Shown: positions 1 through 12,525, numbered from the stretch's first letter. The stretch is 64,000 nt of DNA from Anaspis maculata (GCA_949128115.1 OX421964.1:13354892-13418891); one strand, 5' to 3'. Notes: generated by a model from the sequence alone, not told the origin. Numbers and translations are program-made.

Positions 1-254
1 GGGCAAAAATATTGTACCCGTATTTTTTCTTTTTCTTAAATTCCCAAAATTGCGGCCGTAGTGCCTGTTTTAAAAATATATTTGTGACGTCACAAACAAA
101 CAGCACTGTAGGGTTGAAAACTCAAAAAACTGTTAAGAGTGGCTTCACAATATTTGAAAAATACAGACGAAAATATTCCACCAAAGTTTCCCTACTGTTG
201 CCAACCTTTTGAAAAAAAAAAAACGAAAAAAAAAATCTTTTTAACCAATGGATA
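1..254. other. AT-rich flank, no gene
   Basis: Low-complexity A/T-rich sequence to the left of a palindromic element, including runs of A near 210-235. Two short open frames overlap it on opposite strands and neither has recognisable protein features. I see nothing functional in it. Confidence 0.5.
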
Positions 255-1161
255 TACAGGGTTATTCAAAAGTCCGGAATAAAATTCATAATTTTTTTCC
301 ATATTTATTTCGGAAAAAACGCTCGAACAGGTCAATTTCTAAAAACGGTAAGCTGTTCTTTCATGACACGTGTCATGTTCTACCGTCAACCCCTAACCCC
401 AAGCCACCCTTAGTATTTTTTTTCAAATAACACCCTATGGCTTTTGGGGGCTCGTTGGAAAGCTTGTTGAAAACTCTATTCAGATCTACCATTGAAAATC
501 GGATCGAACGCTTCACTATGAAGTTTTGGGGAACCCCAGTTTTACTTAACAGTCCGGAATAAAACTCATAATTTTTTTCCATATTCATTTCGGAAAAAAA
601 CGCTCAAACAGGTCGGTCTCTAAAAACGGTAAGCCATTTTTTCATGACACGTGTCATATTCTACCGTCAACCCCCTAACCCCAAGCCACCCTTAGTATTT
701 TTCTTCAAATGGCACCCGGCAAATGGGTGGCTTGGGGTTAGAGGGCTGACGGTAGAACATGACACGTGTCATGAAAAACAGCTTATTGTTTTTAGAAATC
801 GACCTGTTCGAGCGTTTTTTTCCAAATCAAATATGGAAAAAAATTATGAATTTTATTCCGGACTCTTAAGTAAAACTGGGGTTCCTCAAAACTTCATGGT
901 GAAGCGTCCGATCTAATTTTCAATGGTAGATCTGAATAGAGTTTTTGACAAGCTTTCCAACGAGCCCCCACAAGCCATAGGGTGCCATTTGAAAAAAAAA
1001 ACCAAGGGTGGCTTGGGGTTAGGGGGTTGACGGTAGAACATGACACGTGTCATGAAAAAACGGCTTACCGTTTTTAGAAATCGACCTGTTCAAGCGTTTT
1101 TTCCGAAATAAATATGGAAAAAAATTATGAATTTTATTCCGGACTTTTGAATAACCCTGTA
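255..1161. mobile_element. Palindromic (foldback-type) inverted-repeat element
   Basis: The stretch reads almost the same on both strands. It begins TACAGGGTTATTCAAAAG and ends CTTTTGAATAACCCTGTA, and matching positions sum to 1416, so the centre is at 708. Each arm holds a full and a partial copy of a subunit starting AGTCCGGAATAAAA (near 269 and 551, with mirror copies near 845 and 1128). The ends are flanked by TA, consistent with a TA target duplication of Tc1/mariner-like MITEs. No transposase frame is present; the 90-codon plus-strand frame at 644-916 simply reads through the palindrome. It is therefore a non-autonomous element whose transcript would fold into a roughly 450-bp hairpin. 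Confidence 0.8.
362..377. other. 16-bp perfect palindrome with CACGTG core
   Basis: CATGACACGTGTCATG is its own reverse complement and centres on the canonical E-box CACGTG. The same site recurs at 643-658 (one mismatch), 758-773 and 1039-1054, twice in each arm of the foldback element. E-boxes bind bHLH factors in general; function here is inference. Confidence 0.6.
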
Positions 1162-1189
1162 TTTCCCGGAAATTTTCAGGAAATACTAT

Positions 1190-1628
1190 TCATTACTTTT
1201 GTTGATGATTGAAAGAATTTCCAGTCGAATCTGTTCCATTGGCAAGTACTCCATTGTGATTTTTTCTCCAAAATTGAACGTAGAATCCAAAATTATGAGC
1301 AGTTTTAAAAATAACTAGAGGGGTGAAAAATAGGGGGGGAAAATGGGGACACCCCCTAATGTCTACGCCCCTGACACTTTTTTATGAAACTTGTTATAAT
1401 TGTTCGACAGGGAATAATTCCAGTAAACCTTTGGTTCTATTTTGAGTCAAATCGGTTGAACGGTTCAAAAGTTATGCGGAAAAAATTATTATTCATTTCC
1501 AACTTTGAAGGGCTGTATCTCTGTTATTAGGCATTTCACTAATATGTTTTCTGGGGAAAGTCCACTTCATTTCTCATTCTCTATCGATCCTTGAATTTAA
1601 TGAAATAAAAGTCGGACTACCCTGTATA
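1190..1628 (-). mobile_element. Partial inverted copy of the 17.5-kb TACAGGGTGG element
   Basis: The segment ends ...GGACTACCCTGTA. Its interior (TTGAACGGTTCAAAAGTTATG, the block about 'chunks' of G/C around CCCCCTAATGTCTACGCCCC, and CCAACTTTGAAGGGCTGTAT) matches, in reverse complement and with divergence, the left part of the element at 17547-19433. Only one end is present, so this is a truncated relic. The left limit is approximate. Confidence 0.6.
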
Positions 1629-1722
1629 CGTTCAGTCAGGTCCTGAATAAAACAGAACGGTTGTTGTCCGCCAGATTTATAACAAAAAAAAAAGAAAACG
1701 TGGAAATAAACTCTATCAATTG

Positions 1723-1771
1723 GTTGACCCGGTAGTAAACCGCCCTGGTCTCAGTTTACTATCCGGTCAAC
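1723..1771. repeat. Short hairpin
   Basis: GTTGACCCGGTAGTAAAC at 1723-1740 pairs with GTTTACTATCCGGTCAAC at 1754-1771 (16 of 18 positions) around a 13-base loop. It lies between a TACAGGGTGG relic and a family C array. Its role is unknown. Confidence 0.55.
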
Positions 1772-1871
1772 TATTCAAATTACATTTATTCGAGGTAATT
1801 TCTATTACACACATTCAAATACGTCCTAAAAATGAGAAAACTGCTGTCGGCCGCCAGTTTAATAGAAAATT

Positions 1872-2200
1872 TGGCTCCCTTTGGTGTCTTCAACACCGTT
1901 TTGAAGTTCCGTTGAGCCCCACTCTTGCAGTTTCTCGAGGTTTTTGGAGCACTAATAAACCCGATGTGCCTGTACCTATGTGATATTTAGCCCCAAATCG
2001 GGGGGCCTCTTTCATGTATTCAGGTATAATTTGGACCCCTAATGAGCCCCCTTATGTGCTTCATGGCTTCCAGAGTCCCAATAAGCCTTCATTTACCATC
2101 TTATGCTGTCTAGGCTCAATTGGACCCCTCCTTGTTGTTTTTTCAATGTGATATAAAGCCCTGCTGAGCCCCCTTGCATTTCCGTTACTTTTAGAGCAAA
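1872..2200 (+). repeat. Satellite family C outlier (forward)
   Basis: Degenerate copies of the GGAGCCC..TGAGCCCCCTTGTG motif (for example AATGAGCCCCCTTATGTG and CTGCTGAGCCCCCTTGCAT). This is the same family that fills 36.3-41.5 kb. It abuts family A on its right, so the two satellites meet here with no gene between them. Confidence 0.7.
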
Positions 2201-2588
2201 ATAATAAGCTCTTGCCTGATTTGACTGTTGAGGATGCCAAGGGCTTGTCGGAAATCCAGGAGATTTCCAAGGATTCCTTATTATTTCTGAGCTTCATCAC
2301 GATTCCTCAAGATCCTTGAATAACGATTTCTTCGAATTATCACAAAATCAATACAAATTATCATCGGATTTTCAAAGATTCCAATTTTTAAGGATACCTG
2401 ACTGTCAAAGATGTTATCAATCACCTACCAAGTCTCTCGAGATTTTGTTGATTTGTTGGTGAATTTTTTAGATATTTTTGACTTTCTGAAAATTCCCAGT
2501 CCAAATTTTCACAGCTCAACACAGACTTTTGAGGATTTCTTTTTATTTGATAAAGAATTCTATAAAATCTGTGAATTTCTGAAGTTCT
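2201..2588 (+). repeat. Satellite family A (fragment left of the LTR)
   Basis: The words GGATGCCAAGGG, GATTTCCAAGGATTCC, CACGATTCCTCAAGATCC and ACCTGACTGTCAAAGATGTT match the monomers at about 10.05-10.35 kb. The array is cut at 2588 by the LTR-like element and resumes at 4489 with the sequence expected next in the repeat. Confidence 0.75.
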
Positions 2589-3774
2589 TGTTACCTTTTA
2601 GACTCTCCGGGTGGAAATTTGAGAATCTTTTATTCTACCTGGGGGTAGAAAACGGGGCCAGAGAGACCTCTGGGGTACATCACCGCTACAGTATTGACTA
2701 GCTCAGTTCGGAAACATTTCCGAGTGTGTCAGCGTTCACGAATCACAAAGGGGTGCAGTGGCACGGCAAATTAAAGACCCTGACTTAGCAGTGACAAACA
2801 TTTAATTATGAAATCACTTTAAATAAGTTTACAAAGGAATACTAAACAAACTAATTAAGAATCCGACGATTTATAGGCGATGCATATAATGTTTCTAAAA
2901 TGAACTTGCCCGGCGAATCGTGCGTCGTCACCAGCCCAGCAATCCCAGCCTCCAGATTCACTGCCTCTCTGCCATGCTCCTCCAGGTTCGCAGCGAGTCG
3001 GCCCCTCTGTCATGCCGTTTCACCGGTAGCGGGCCCGTTCAGCTGCCGGGTATGTTTGGGAGAATTTTCCCTGGACGCCACCTTCTACGTCGCTGCTCCG
3101 GTGAGACGGTTGATTTGCCGTGAAAGGTCGGCTGCGGCATGACTTTGGGCGTTCCCACTGGACCTGGAACATGACAGAGAAACAGTTATCGGTCACAAAA
3201 AAAAAAGGCATAAATTGCATGATTGCAAGGCCAATACACAGGCAACTAAGAAAAATAAATCAGTTACATACAAGTCGCAACAACAGGTGGTACTGAAATC
3301 GTCGGACAGATAATCTCAAACATTTTGACTTATTAAACAAAATCGTGGAAACTGACATTACCACCTGTCAAATGGCCGACACGGCTGCCAACCTGACAGA
3401 CGGCAAAATCCGTCGACAGCAGACATTCCCAGTCGCACAACAAACAAAAAGTGCACATGGTTTTTCGCATTCGGCGCACGACCGCACAATTAATGCCAAA
3501 ATGGCGCCGTGCGAGAGAGACGGATAAACTTTTAATAATACAGGCAGGCATGGTACGCAGGTAGAGAAAAAATCAAACATGAGAAAAAACAAGCTTTTCA
3601 AAATGAACTTAGCTTTTTCTGTACTCGAAGTCCGACGGGTGAGTCAGATCCGGCGGGACCCCACGAGCGAAGCTGGTAGAGTGCATTCGGTCGCCGACGG
3701 CACGGGAGCACAGAAAAATGCAGACGACAGCCCCCTTGGTCGTCCGACGACAGCAGAACATGTAGAGGTGGACG

Positions 3775-3925
3775 TTGGCGCTCCCCTGCGCATCCAAAGA
3801 CCGCAGAATGTAGACGCCGGCGCTCCTCTGCGCCTCCAAGGCCGCAGAAATATGGACGTTAGCGCTCCTCTGCGCCTCCAAGGCCGCAGAAATATGGACG
3901 TTAGCGCTCCTCTGCGCGGGCGAGA
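3775..3925. repeat. 42-bp tandem repeat inside the LTR
   Basis: About three and a half copies of a GC-rich 42-bp unit carrying GGCGCTCC(C/T)CTGCGC and CCGCAGAAATATGGACGT. The spacing is exactly 42 bases (3781 to 3823; 3841 to 3883). A more diverged copy of the motif appears near 3990. Internal tandem repeats are common in long LTRs and 5' regions of retroelements. Confidence 0.8.
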
Positions 3926-4255
3926 GCGCAGATTGAGGGTTGGGCCCCCATGGGCATCCAAAGACAGCAGAAAACAGTGTAGGGGGGACGTTAGCGCTCT
4001 TCCCTACCTTGAGGGGGCGCGGTGTGGACTAGCAGCGTGCTCATCACGCTGGACGAGATCAGTGCGGGCATCCGCAGGTAGACAGGAAAACGGAGAGCGT
4101 CCTCTAATGAATCGAAGAGCAGCCCCCCACCGAAACGGCCCAAGGCGCTCCTTCTTTAGAGTGGTGCACGCACTGTAGGTGTACTACTCGCACATGATAT
4201 TCTCGATACACTGGTTCGGGGCGAAAAAAAAAAAACGAAATTTGGGCGCGGCTGG

Positions 4256-4262
4256 TTTTATA
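4256..4262 (-). promoter_or_regulatory. TATA box candidate of the LTR
   Basis: TATAAAA on the minus strand (TTTTATA on plus) lies in a GC-rich context, CCCTATAAAACCAGCCGCG. It is about 230 bases downstream of the minus-strand LTR start at 4488, a normal position for a U3 promoter. No transcription start can be proven from sequence. Confidence 0.4.
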
Positions 4263-4488
4263 GGGACGCCGCTTCTTGCCCGAAAAAACTCAGTTTTCCT
4301 ATCCTCGATGGAACATTCCATGGTTCCCTCGTGCGCGGTGGCGACGCGGTTAGGAGCACAGTCCGACTGTCGCCGCCAACTCAGCGCCGAGAAAATTACT
4401 AGAACCTGACCAACCCGAGTTCAGGTCCGGGCTCAATTTTTAAAGAAGGGCCTCGCACCCTGAGCGCTCGAAAATCGAGGCCGTAACA

Positions 4489-7400
4489 TCCTTCATCCTA
4501 CATTTTCAACACATTCCCATGCAATTTCTAGTGACTCACGTCACATTTCCACAGCTTCCCACGGATTGCACTGTCACAAATGTTTGAGATTAGTAGGGAA
4601 TTCAGAAGATTCCCAAGGATTCCTAAACATTTCTGAGCTTTATCAAGATTCCTTAAGATCCTTGACTTACGATTTCTTTGGATTATCACAAAGTCTATAC
4701 AAAATCCCCTCGGATTTTCAAAGACTTTAATTTCTGAGGATACCTGACTGTCAAAAAAGTCACGAATCACTGAACATCCCTGAAGACTTAGTTGATTTTC
4801 TAAAGAACTCTGTAGATTTTTGTGTATTTCTGAACCTTTTTATTCTACAATTTCTACAAATTTCCGTGCAATTGTCGAGATTCGAGCGAGGTTTCCACAG
4901 TTTCCCACGGAATTGGCTACCAAGGATGCTTAAGACTAGTGAGGAATTCGTAAGATTCCTAAGGATTTCTTGACATATCTGAAAGTCAATAAGTTTCCTG
5001 AAGGTTCTTAATATCACGACTTTTTTGGATTGTCACAAAATTCTTACAAATTCTCCCGAATTTCTAGAAACTCCCACTTCTGAGGAAATCTGACCGTCTA
5101 AAATGTTACAAATCACTAGAAACCCCTGAAAAATGTGTTGACTACTTGGAGATTTTTGTAGATATTTGTGGATTTCTGGAGATTTTCATTTTACAATTTC
5201 TACTGAATCCCATGTCATTTTTAGAGATTCACGCAAGATTCCCACAGCTTTCCACGTTATTGTCTAAAAAAGATGCTGGTGATCGGTAGGGAGGTCAGCT
5301 GATTTCCAGGAATTCCTTGATTTTTTTGGAATATATCAAGATTTCTAGTGATACCTGATGTCACGATTTTTTCAAATTGTCATAAATTGTTTACAAATTC
5401 CTACCAGATTCTTGAAAACTCCCACTTTTGAGGATATGCGACCGTTTTAGGTATTACTAATCACTAGAAAGACCTGAAAAATTTGTTGGTTTTTTCAAGA
5501 TTTTTGTAGATTTTTATTCCGCAATTTCTACAGAATTCCGTTCAACTTCGAAAGACTCACGCCGGATTCCGCTGTGAAGGATGCTAAGAATAAGTAAGGA
5601 AGTCGGAAGATTCCTATGATCTAAAATTTTTTGAGATTTATCAAGATTCCTGAAAATTCTTGATTTTGCGATTCCTTTGGATCGTCACAGATTCTTTACG
5701 AATTTCCACCAAGTGTCTTAGGAATTTCCACTTCTAAGAAAATCTGACCATCAAAAAAGCTACAAGTCACTATAAATCCGTGAAAATTTTGCTGATTTCT
5801 CGAAGATTTTTATAGATATTTGTGATTTCTGAAGATTGTTATTCGACAATTTCTACAGATTTCTATACAATTTTCTAGAGACTCATCCAGATTTCAATAG
5901 CTTTCCCTAGATTTGACAGTCAATGCCAGGGGTTAGTAGGAAATTCAGAAGATTTGAATATTTCTAAGGATTCCTAAAAATTTCTGTAATCTATCAAGAT
6001 TTGTGAAGGTCCTTGATTTACGATTTCTTTGGATTGTCACAGAATCTTCACAAATTTCCAACAGAATTCCGAAGATTTTTACTTCTGAGGGTATCGGACT
6101 GTCGAAAATATTACCAATCACTTGAAATCCCTGAGGACTTTGTTAATTTTTCAAAGAACTCTGTATTTCTGTGGGTTTTTGATAATCTTTATTCTACAAT
6201 TTCCACAGATTTCCATGCGATTCTGATGATTCACGCCAAATTTTTACAGGTTTCCGCGAAATTTTCAATTCTGTAACTAGAAAATTGAAGAACTTCAGGA
6301 TCTTGATTCTTGAGGAAATCCAACGCGAAATTCCAAATCGTCCGCCAATGTCCAAGAACAAAATAGCGTATGTCTCCAAATGACCAAAAAGTGTCAAGTT
6401 TGACCTCAAAACCTGTTTTTCTCGAGTAACTTAGAAAGTCACTGCAACTTTTGTCTATTTTTCAACTTTTCGCCTATTAGAATGCTATGGATTTCTTCAA
6501 GTTTTTTTTTATGTATTCCCAAGGATTCTTACAGATACTCAGTGATCCCTGAAATTCTCTACTTTCCGATTGATATAATAAGGATTTTCACTGCTCGATC
6601 CTCACACATTTCCACAAACTATTCAGAATTTCTGATTGACAAGGATGCGACGAATTTCTAGGGATCCAATACCAATCTCTGCTTTTTTTTGATTCTACGA
6701 TTTCTTGCTATTTCTTTTTTGCTGAGGATTCTTAGGAAATCCAAAAGATTTCTAAGGATTCCTAGAAATTTCCGAGATTTGTGAAGATTTCTTGAGATCG
6801 TTGAGTTCACGATTTCTTCAGATTGTTACTAAACCTCCACAAATATCTATCAAATTTCTAAGAACTTCCGCTTTTAAAGAATCTGGCTATCAGAAATGTT
6901 GCAATTCACTGGAAATTCCCAAAGATTTTTTGAAATTGGTAAAGAGTCCTGTAAAATTCTCGGATTTTTGAAGTTTCTTATCCTACATTTTCTACAGATT
7001 TCCATACAATTTCTGGAGACTCACCCCAGATTTCCACAGCTTGCCGGATTTGACTGTTAGGGATGCCAGGGATTTTTCGGAAATCCAGAAGATTTCCAAG
7101 GATCCCTTGATATTTTTGAGCTTCATCACGATTCCTCAAGATCCTTAATTCACGATTTCTTTGGATTATCACAAAATCAATACAAATTTCCATCGAATTT
7201 GCAAAGATTTCAATTTTGTAGGCTGACTGTCGAAAATGTTACGAATCACCAGAAGTCTCTCAAGATTTTGTTGATTTGTTGGTGGATTATTTAGATATTT
7301 TTGACTTTCTGAAAATTTTTATTTCACAGTTTCCACAGATTCCCATGCAGATTATAGAGACTCACGTCAAATTTTCCCAGCTTCCCATTGATTGCACTGT

Positions 7401-10400
7401 CACGGATGCTTGGAATTAGTGGGAAATTCGGAAGATTCCCAAGGATTCCTGAACATTTCTGAGCTTTATCAAGATTCCTTGAGATCCTTGATTTACGATT
7501 TCTTTGGATTATCACAAAGTCTATACAAATTTCTATTGGATTTCCAAAGACTTGAATTTCTGAGGATACCTGACTGTCAAAAATGTCACAAATTACCAAA
7601 AAATCCCTGAAGACTTCATTGATTTTTCAAAGAACTCTGTAGATTTTTGTGTATTTCTGAACATTTCCATTTTACAGTTTCTATAGATTTCCGTGCAATT
7701 CACGAGATTCGAGCGAGGTTTCCACAGTTTTTCACGGAATTGGCTGCCAAGGATGCTACAGGTTAGTAGGGAATTTGAAAGGTTTCTAAGGATTTCTTGA
7801 CACATCTGAAAGTCGTCAAGTTTCCTGAAGGGTCTTGACATCACGATTTTTTTTTAATTGTCGTAAAATTCCTACAAATTCTACCGAATTCCTGGAAATT
7901 CTCACTTCTGAGAAAATCTGATCGTCTAAAATGTTACGTGCTACGTTCTAATCATTAGAAATCCCCCAAAAATGTGTTGATTTCTTGAAGTTTTTTGTAG
8001 ATATTTGTGGATTTCCGAAGATCTCCATTTTACAATTTCTACAGATTCCCATGTCATTTCTAGAGATTCACGCCAGATTTCCAGAGCTTTCCACGTATTT
8101 GACTGTCAAGGATGCTGAGAATCAGTAGGGAATTCAGCGAACTTTCAGGCATTCCCAGAATTCCCTGAAATAAATCAAGATTTCTGGAGATTCTTGATGT
8201 CACGATTCTTTCAAATTGTGATAAATTCTCTACAAATTCCTACCAGATTTCTGAAAAGTTCCACTTTTGAGGATGACCGACCGTCCAAAGTGTTACTGAT
8301 CACTAAAAAGTCCTGAAAAATTTGTTGGCTTCTTGAGGATTTTTGCAGATTTTCATTTCACAATTTCTATAGAATTCTGTTCAATTTCGAGAGACTCACG
8401 CAAGATTTCCACCGCTTTCCATGGATTTGACCGTAAAGAATGTTAAGAATTAGTAATGAAGGAATATGGAAGCCAGATGTGATCTCAGGTCTGAAAATTT
8501 TTGAGATTTATCAAGATTCCTGGAAATTCTTGATCTTACGATTCTTTTGGGTCGTCACAGATTCTTCACAAATTCCCATCAAGTGTCTAGAATTTCCCTC
8601 TTCTTACGAAATCTGACCATAGAAAATGTTACAAATCACAAGAAATCCCTGAAAATTTTGCTGATTTCTCGAAGATCTTCATAGATATTTGTGGATTTCT
8701 GAAGATTTTTATTCAACAATTTCTACAGATTTTCCATTCAATTTTCCAGAAACTCACGCCGGATTTCAATAGCTTTCCATGGATTTGACCGTCAATGCCA
8801 GGGATTAGTAGAGAATTCAGAAGATTTTAGTATTCCTAAAGATTCCTGAAAATGTCTGTGATCTATCAAGATATGAGAAGATCCTTGATCACGATTTCTT
8901 TGGATTGTCACAAAATCTCCACAAATTTCAAACGGATTTCCAAAGATTTTCATTTCTGAAGGTGACTGTTAAAAATGTTACAAATCACTTGAAATCCCTG
9001 AGGACTTTGTTGATTTTTCAAAGAACTTTGTATCACTGTGGGTTTCTGATAATTTTTATTCTACAATTTCCACAGATTTCTATGTGATTCTGGAGATTCA
9101 CGCCAGATTCCTACAGTTTTTCACAAAGTTCTAGATTTTGGAATTGCAAAACTCAAGATTTTCAGGATCTTGATTCTTCAGGAAATCTGACGCGAAATTT
9201 CAAATCGTCCGCCGAAATCCAAGAACAAAATGTCTTCAAATGTCAAAAAAGTGTCAAGTTTGACCTCAAAACCTGTTTTTCTCGAGTAACTTAGAAAGTC
9301 ACTGCAACTTTTGTCTATATTCTGACTTTTTGCCTATTGGAATGCTATGGATTTTCCCAAGTTTTTTATGGATTCCCAAAGATTCTCACAGATACTCAAG
9401 GATCTTTGAAATTCTCTACTTTCCGATTGATATAATATAAGGATTTTCACTGCTTGATCCCCAAACATTTCCACAAACTATTCAGGACTTCTGATTGACA
9501 AGGATGCTACGGATTTCCAGGGATCCCAGTACCAATTTCTGCTTTTTTCTGATTCTACGATTTCTATACAGATTTCTAGAGAAACTATGCTGACTCCCAC
9601 TTGATTTTCGTGGATTATTAAGGATCTCTGATTGTCAGGGGTGCTACGGATTTCTGAAGATTCCTAAAAATTTCTATAGATTTACTTCAAAAGTTCACAG
9701 CTCAACACGGATTTTTAAGGATTTGATTGTCAAGATTGCTGAGGATTCTTAGGGAATCCAGAGAATTTCTAAGGTTCCCTAAAAATTTCTGAGATTTATG
9801 AAGATTCCTCAAGATCCTTGAGTTCACGATTTCTTTAGATTGTACGAAATCTCCACAAATATCTATCGAATTCCTGAGGATTTCCACTTTTGAAGAATCT
9901 GACTATCAGAAATGTTGCAATTCACTAGAAATCCCCAGAGATTGTTTTTAAATTGATAAAGAATTCTGTGAAACTTGTGGATTTCTGAAGTTCTTTATCC
10001 TACATTTTCTACAGATTTCCATACAATTTGTAGAGACTTACGCCAGATTTCAAAAGCTTGCCTAATTTGACTGTTGAGGATGCCAAGGGTTTGTAGGAAA
10101 TCTAGGAGATTTCCAAAGATTTCTTATTATTTCTGAGTTTTATCACGATTCCTCAAAATCCTTGAATAACGATTTCTTTGAATTATCACAAAATCGATGC
10201 AAATTTTCAACGCATTCCCAAAGATTTCAATTTTTGAGGATACCTGACTGTCAAAAATGTTACGAATCACCAGAAGTCTCTCGAGATTTTGTTGATTTGT
10301 TCTTGAGTTTTTTAGATATTTTTGACTTTCTGAAGATTCCCAGTTCAGAATTTCCACAGATTTCCATGCAATTTCTAGAGACTCACGTCACATTTTCATA

Positions 10401-12525
10401 GCTTCCCACGGATTGCACTGTCACGGATGTTTGGGATTAGTAGGGAATTCAGAAGATTTTCAAGTATTCTCAAACATTTCTAATCTTTATTAAAATTCCT
10501 TAAGATCCTTGATTAACGATTTCCTTGGATTATCACAAAGTCTATACAAATTCCCATCGGATTTCCAAAGACTTCGATTTCTGAGGATACCTGACTGTCA
10601 AAAATGTCACGAATCACTAAAAATCCCTGAAGACTTTGTTAATTTTCTAAAGAACTCTCTGGATTTTTGTGAATTTCTGAACATTTCCATTCTACAATTT
10701 CCACTGATTTTCGTGCAATTCTCGAGATTCGAGCGAGGTTTCCACAGTTTTCCACAGAACCGGCTGTCAAAGATGCTCAAGATTAGGACGGAATTCGGAA
10801 GATTCCTAAGGCTTTCTTGACACATCTGAAAGTCATCAAGTTTTCTGAAGGCTCTTGATCTCACGATTTTTTTGAATTGTCACAAAATTCCTACAAATTC
10901 CACCGAATTGCTGGAAATTCCCACTTCTGAGGAAATCTGACCGTCTAAAATGTTACAAATCACTAGAAATCCCTGAAGAATGTGCTGATTTCTTGAAGAT
11001 TTTTGGAGATATTTGTGGATCTCTGAAGATTTTCATCTTACAATTTCTCCAGATTTCTATGTCATTTCCAGAAATTCACGCTAGATTTTCGCAGATTTCC
11101 ACGTTATTGACTAGGAAGGATGCTTGAGATCAGTAGAGAGTTCAGCGGATTTTCAAAAATTCCTAAAATTTTTTGGAGTATAATATCAAGATTTCTAAAG
11201 ATTCTTGATGTCACGATTTTTTCAAATTGTCATAATTTCTGTATCAATTTCCACCAGATTTCTGAAAATTTCCACTTTTGAGGATATCCGACCGTCTAAA
11301 GTGTAAACTCACAAAAAAGTTGTTGGTTTCTTGAAGATTTTTAAAGATTTTCATTCCACAATTTCTACAGAATTCCGTTCAATTTCGAGATTTCAATTTT
11401 GATTTGACCGTTGAAGGATGCTAAGAATCAGTAGAGAAGTCACAAGATTTCTAAAGTCTAAAAATTTTTGAGATTTATCAAGATTCCTGAAAATTCTTTG
11501 TTTTACGATTCCTTTGAATTCTCTCAGAAGATTCAGATTCTTCACAAATTCCCACTAAGTGTCTAGAAATTCCCATTCTAAGGGAATCTGACCATCAAAA
11601 ATGTTACAAATCACTAGAAATCCCTGGAAATTTTGCTGATTTCTCGAAGATTTTTATAGATATTTGTGGATTTCTGAAGACTTTCACTTAACAATTTCTA
11701 CAGATTTCCATACAATTTTCTATAGACTCACGCCAGATTTCAATAGCTTTCCATGGATTTGACCGTCAATGCCAGGGATTAGTAGGGAATTCAGAAGATT
11801 TGAATATTTCTGAGGATTCCTGAAAATTTCTGTGATCTATCATAATAATAATAATAATAGTAATATTTATTCAGAATGCCATTACAGCGTTGAATATAAG
11901 TCAATGATAACAAGGTAACATTATAAGTATATGATAAAAATGTATATAAATGAAAAATCAGTCCCATCAAATTCAATGCCCGTTATTCTTCCCAATTTGC
12001 GTCATCGTTCAAAAATTCATTTATGGAATAATATACTTTTGATTTGAAAAATTGTTTTGTTTTGAAAATGAATTGTTTTGAGCCAAGGCTTCTTATGTGG
12101 ATCGGAATTTTGTTGAAAAAAATTACAGACTGGTGCAAAAAGGATCTCTGATAGGTACTACTTCTGGGAATGTTACCCCTTATTAGATTATTCGTTCTTG
12201 TTTGATGATTATGAACGTCCATTCCTGCTGCAAAATCATTTTCATCAAGATTTGTGAAGATCCTTGATTTACGATTTCTTTGGATTGTCACAAAATCTCC
12301 CCAAATTTCCAACGAAATTTCAAACATTTCTACTTCTGAGGGTATCTGACTGTCATAAATGTTATCAATCACTTAAAATCCCTAAGGACTTTGTTGATTT
12401 TTGAAAAACTCTGAATTTTTGTGGGTTTTCGATAATTTTCATTCTACAATTTCCACAGATTTTCATGCAATTCTGGAGATTCACACCAGATTTCAACAGT
12501 TTTTCACGAAATTTTCAGGATCATC
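4489..12525 (+). repeat. Satellite family A, higher-order repeat of about 2.9 kb (nearly three copies)
   Basis: Monomers of about 320-350 bp repeat throughout; each has a marker of the type ACAATTTCTACAGATTTCC, near 4849, 5199, 5517, 5851 and 6198. Sets of about eight monomers form a higher-order unit. CGAGATTCGAGCGAGG recurs at 4876, 7703 and 10723. CAATGCCAGGG recurs at 5931, 8793 and 11767. TGACCTCAAAACCTG recurs at 6401 and 9261. The offsets are 2827-3020 bases. A LINE fragment interrupts the third copy at 11844-12240. The array ends near 12525, short of the third TGACCTCAAAACCTG copy. Within monomers, words follow each other at 10-11-base steps. No coding region is supported; the 60-130-codon frames here are chance. 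Confidence 0.85.
11844..12240 (-). pseudogene. 3' end of a LINE (5'-truncated, CR1/L2- or jockey-like C-terminus)
   Basis: The minus-strand frame ending at 11983 reads, within the insert, a Gln/Arg-rich then FFNKIP.HIR..GS..FK.K...FFKS..YYS..EF pattern. This is typical of the last residues of LINE ORF2 proteins downstream of the reverse transcriptase. It is followed on the minus strand by about 120 bases of 3' UTR and a TTA/ATT microsatellite tail (11844-11858). Comparison with the parallel repeat at 8863 (GATCTATCAAGAT) shows the insert sits after GATCTATCA and resumes at ATCAAGAT, so ATCA is the likely target duplication. The 129-codon frame that includes it starts in satellite and is a chance fusion. 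The catalytic domains are missing. Confidence 0.7.

Larger units (their letters stand above)
2589..4488 (-). mobile_element. Probable solo LTR (or short LTR-type element), orientation likely minus
   Basis: This GC-richer 1.9-kb insert splits a family A repeat. Its ends are inverted TGTTACCT (2589) and CCGTAACA (4481-4488), of the TG...CA type. Comparison with the uninterrupted repeat copy near 9.99 kb shows the empty site GAAGTTCTTTATCCTAC. Here it reads GAAGTTCT, insert, TCCTTCATCCTAC, which implies a 4-bp target duplication TTCT/TCCT, now diverged. On the minus strand TATAAAA lies about 230 bp inside the left end, as in a U3 promoter. No gag-pol lies alongside, so a solo LTR left by recombination is the best reading. 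A 199-codon plus frame (3579-4178) overlaps equally open minus frames and is probably not a gene. Confidence 0.6.

Noticed and set aside
644..916. 90-codon frame in the first palindrome
   Set aside because: It reads through both arms of an inverted repeat and has matching frames on the other strand.
3579..4178. 199-codon plus-strand frame as a gene
   Set aside because: It lies in a GC-rich LTR with a 42-bp tandem repeat. Minus-strand frames are equally open there and no domain is recognisable.
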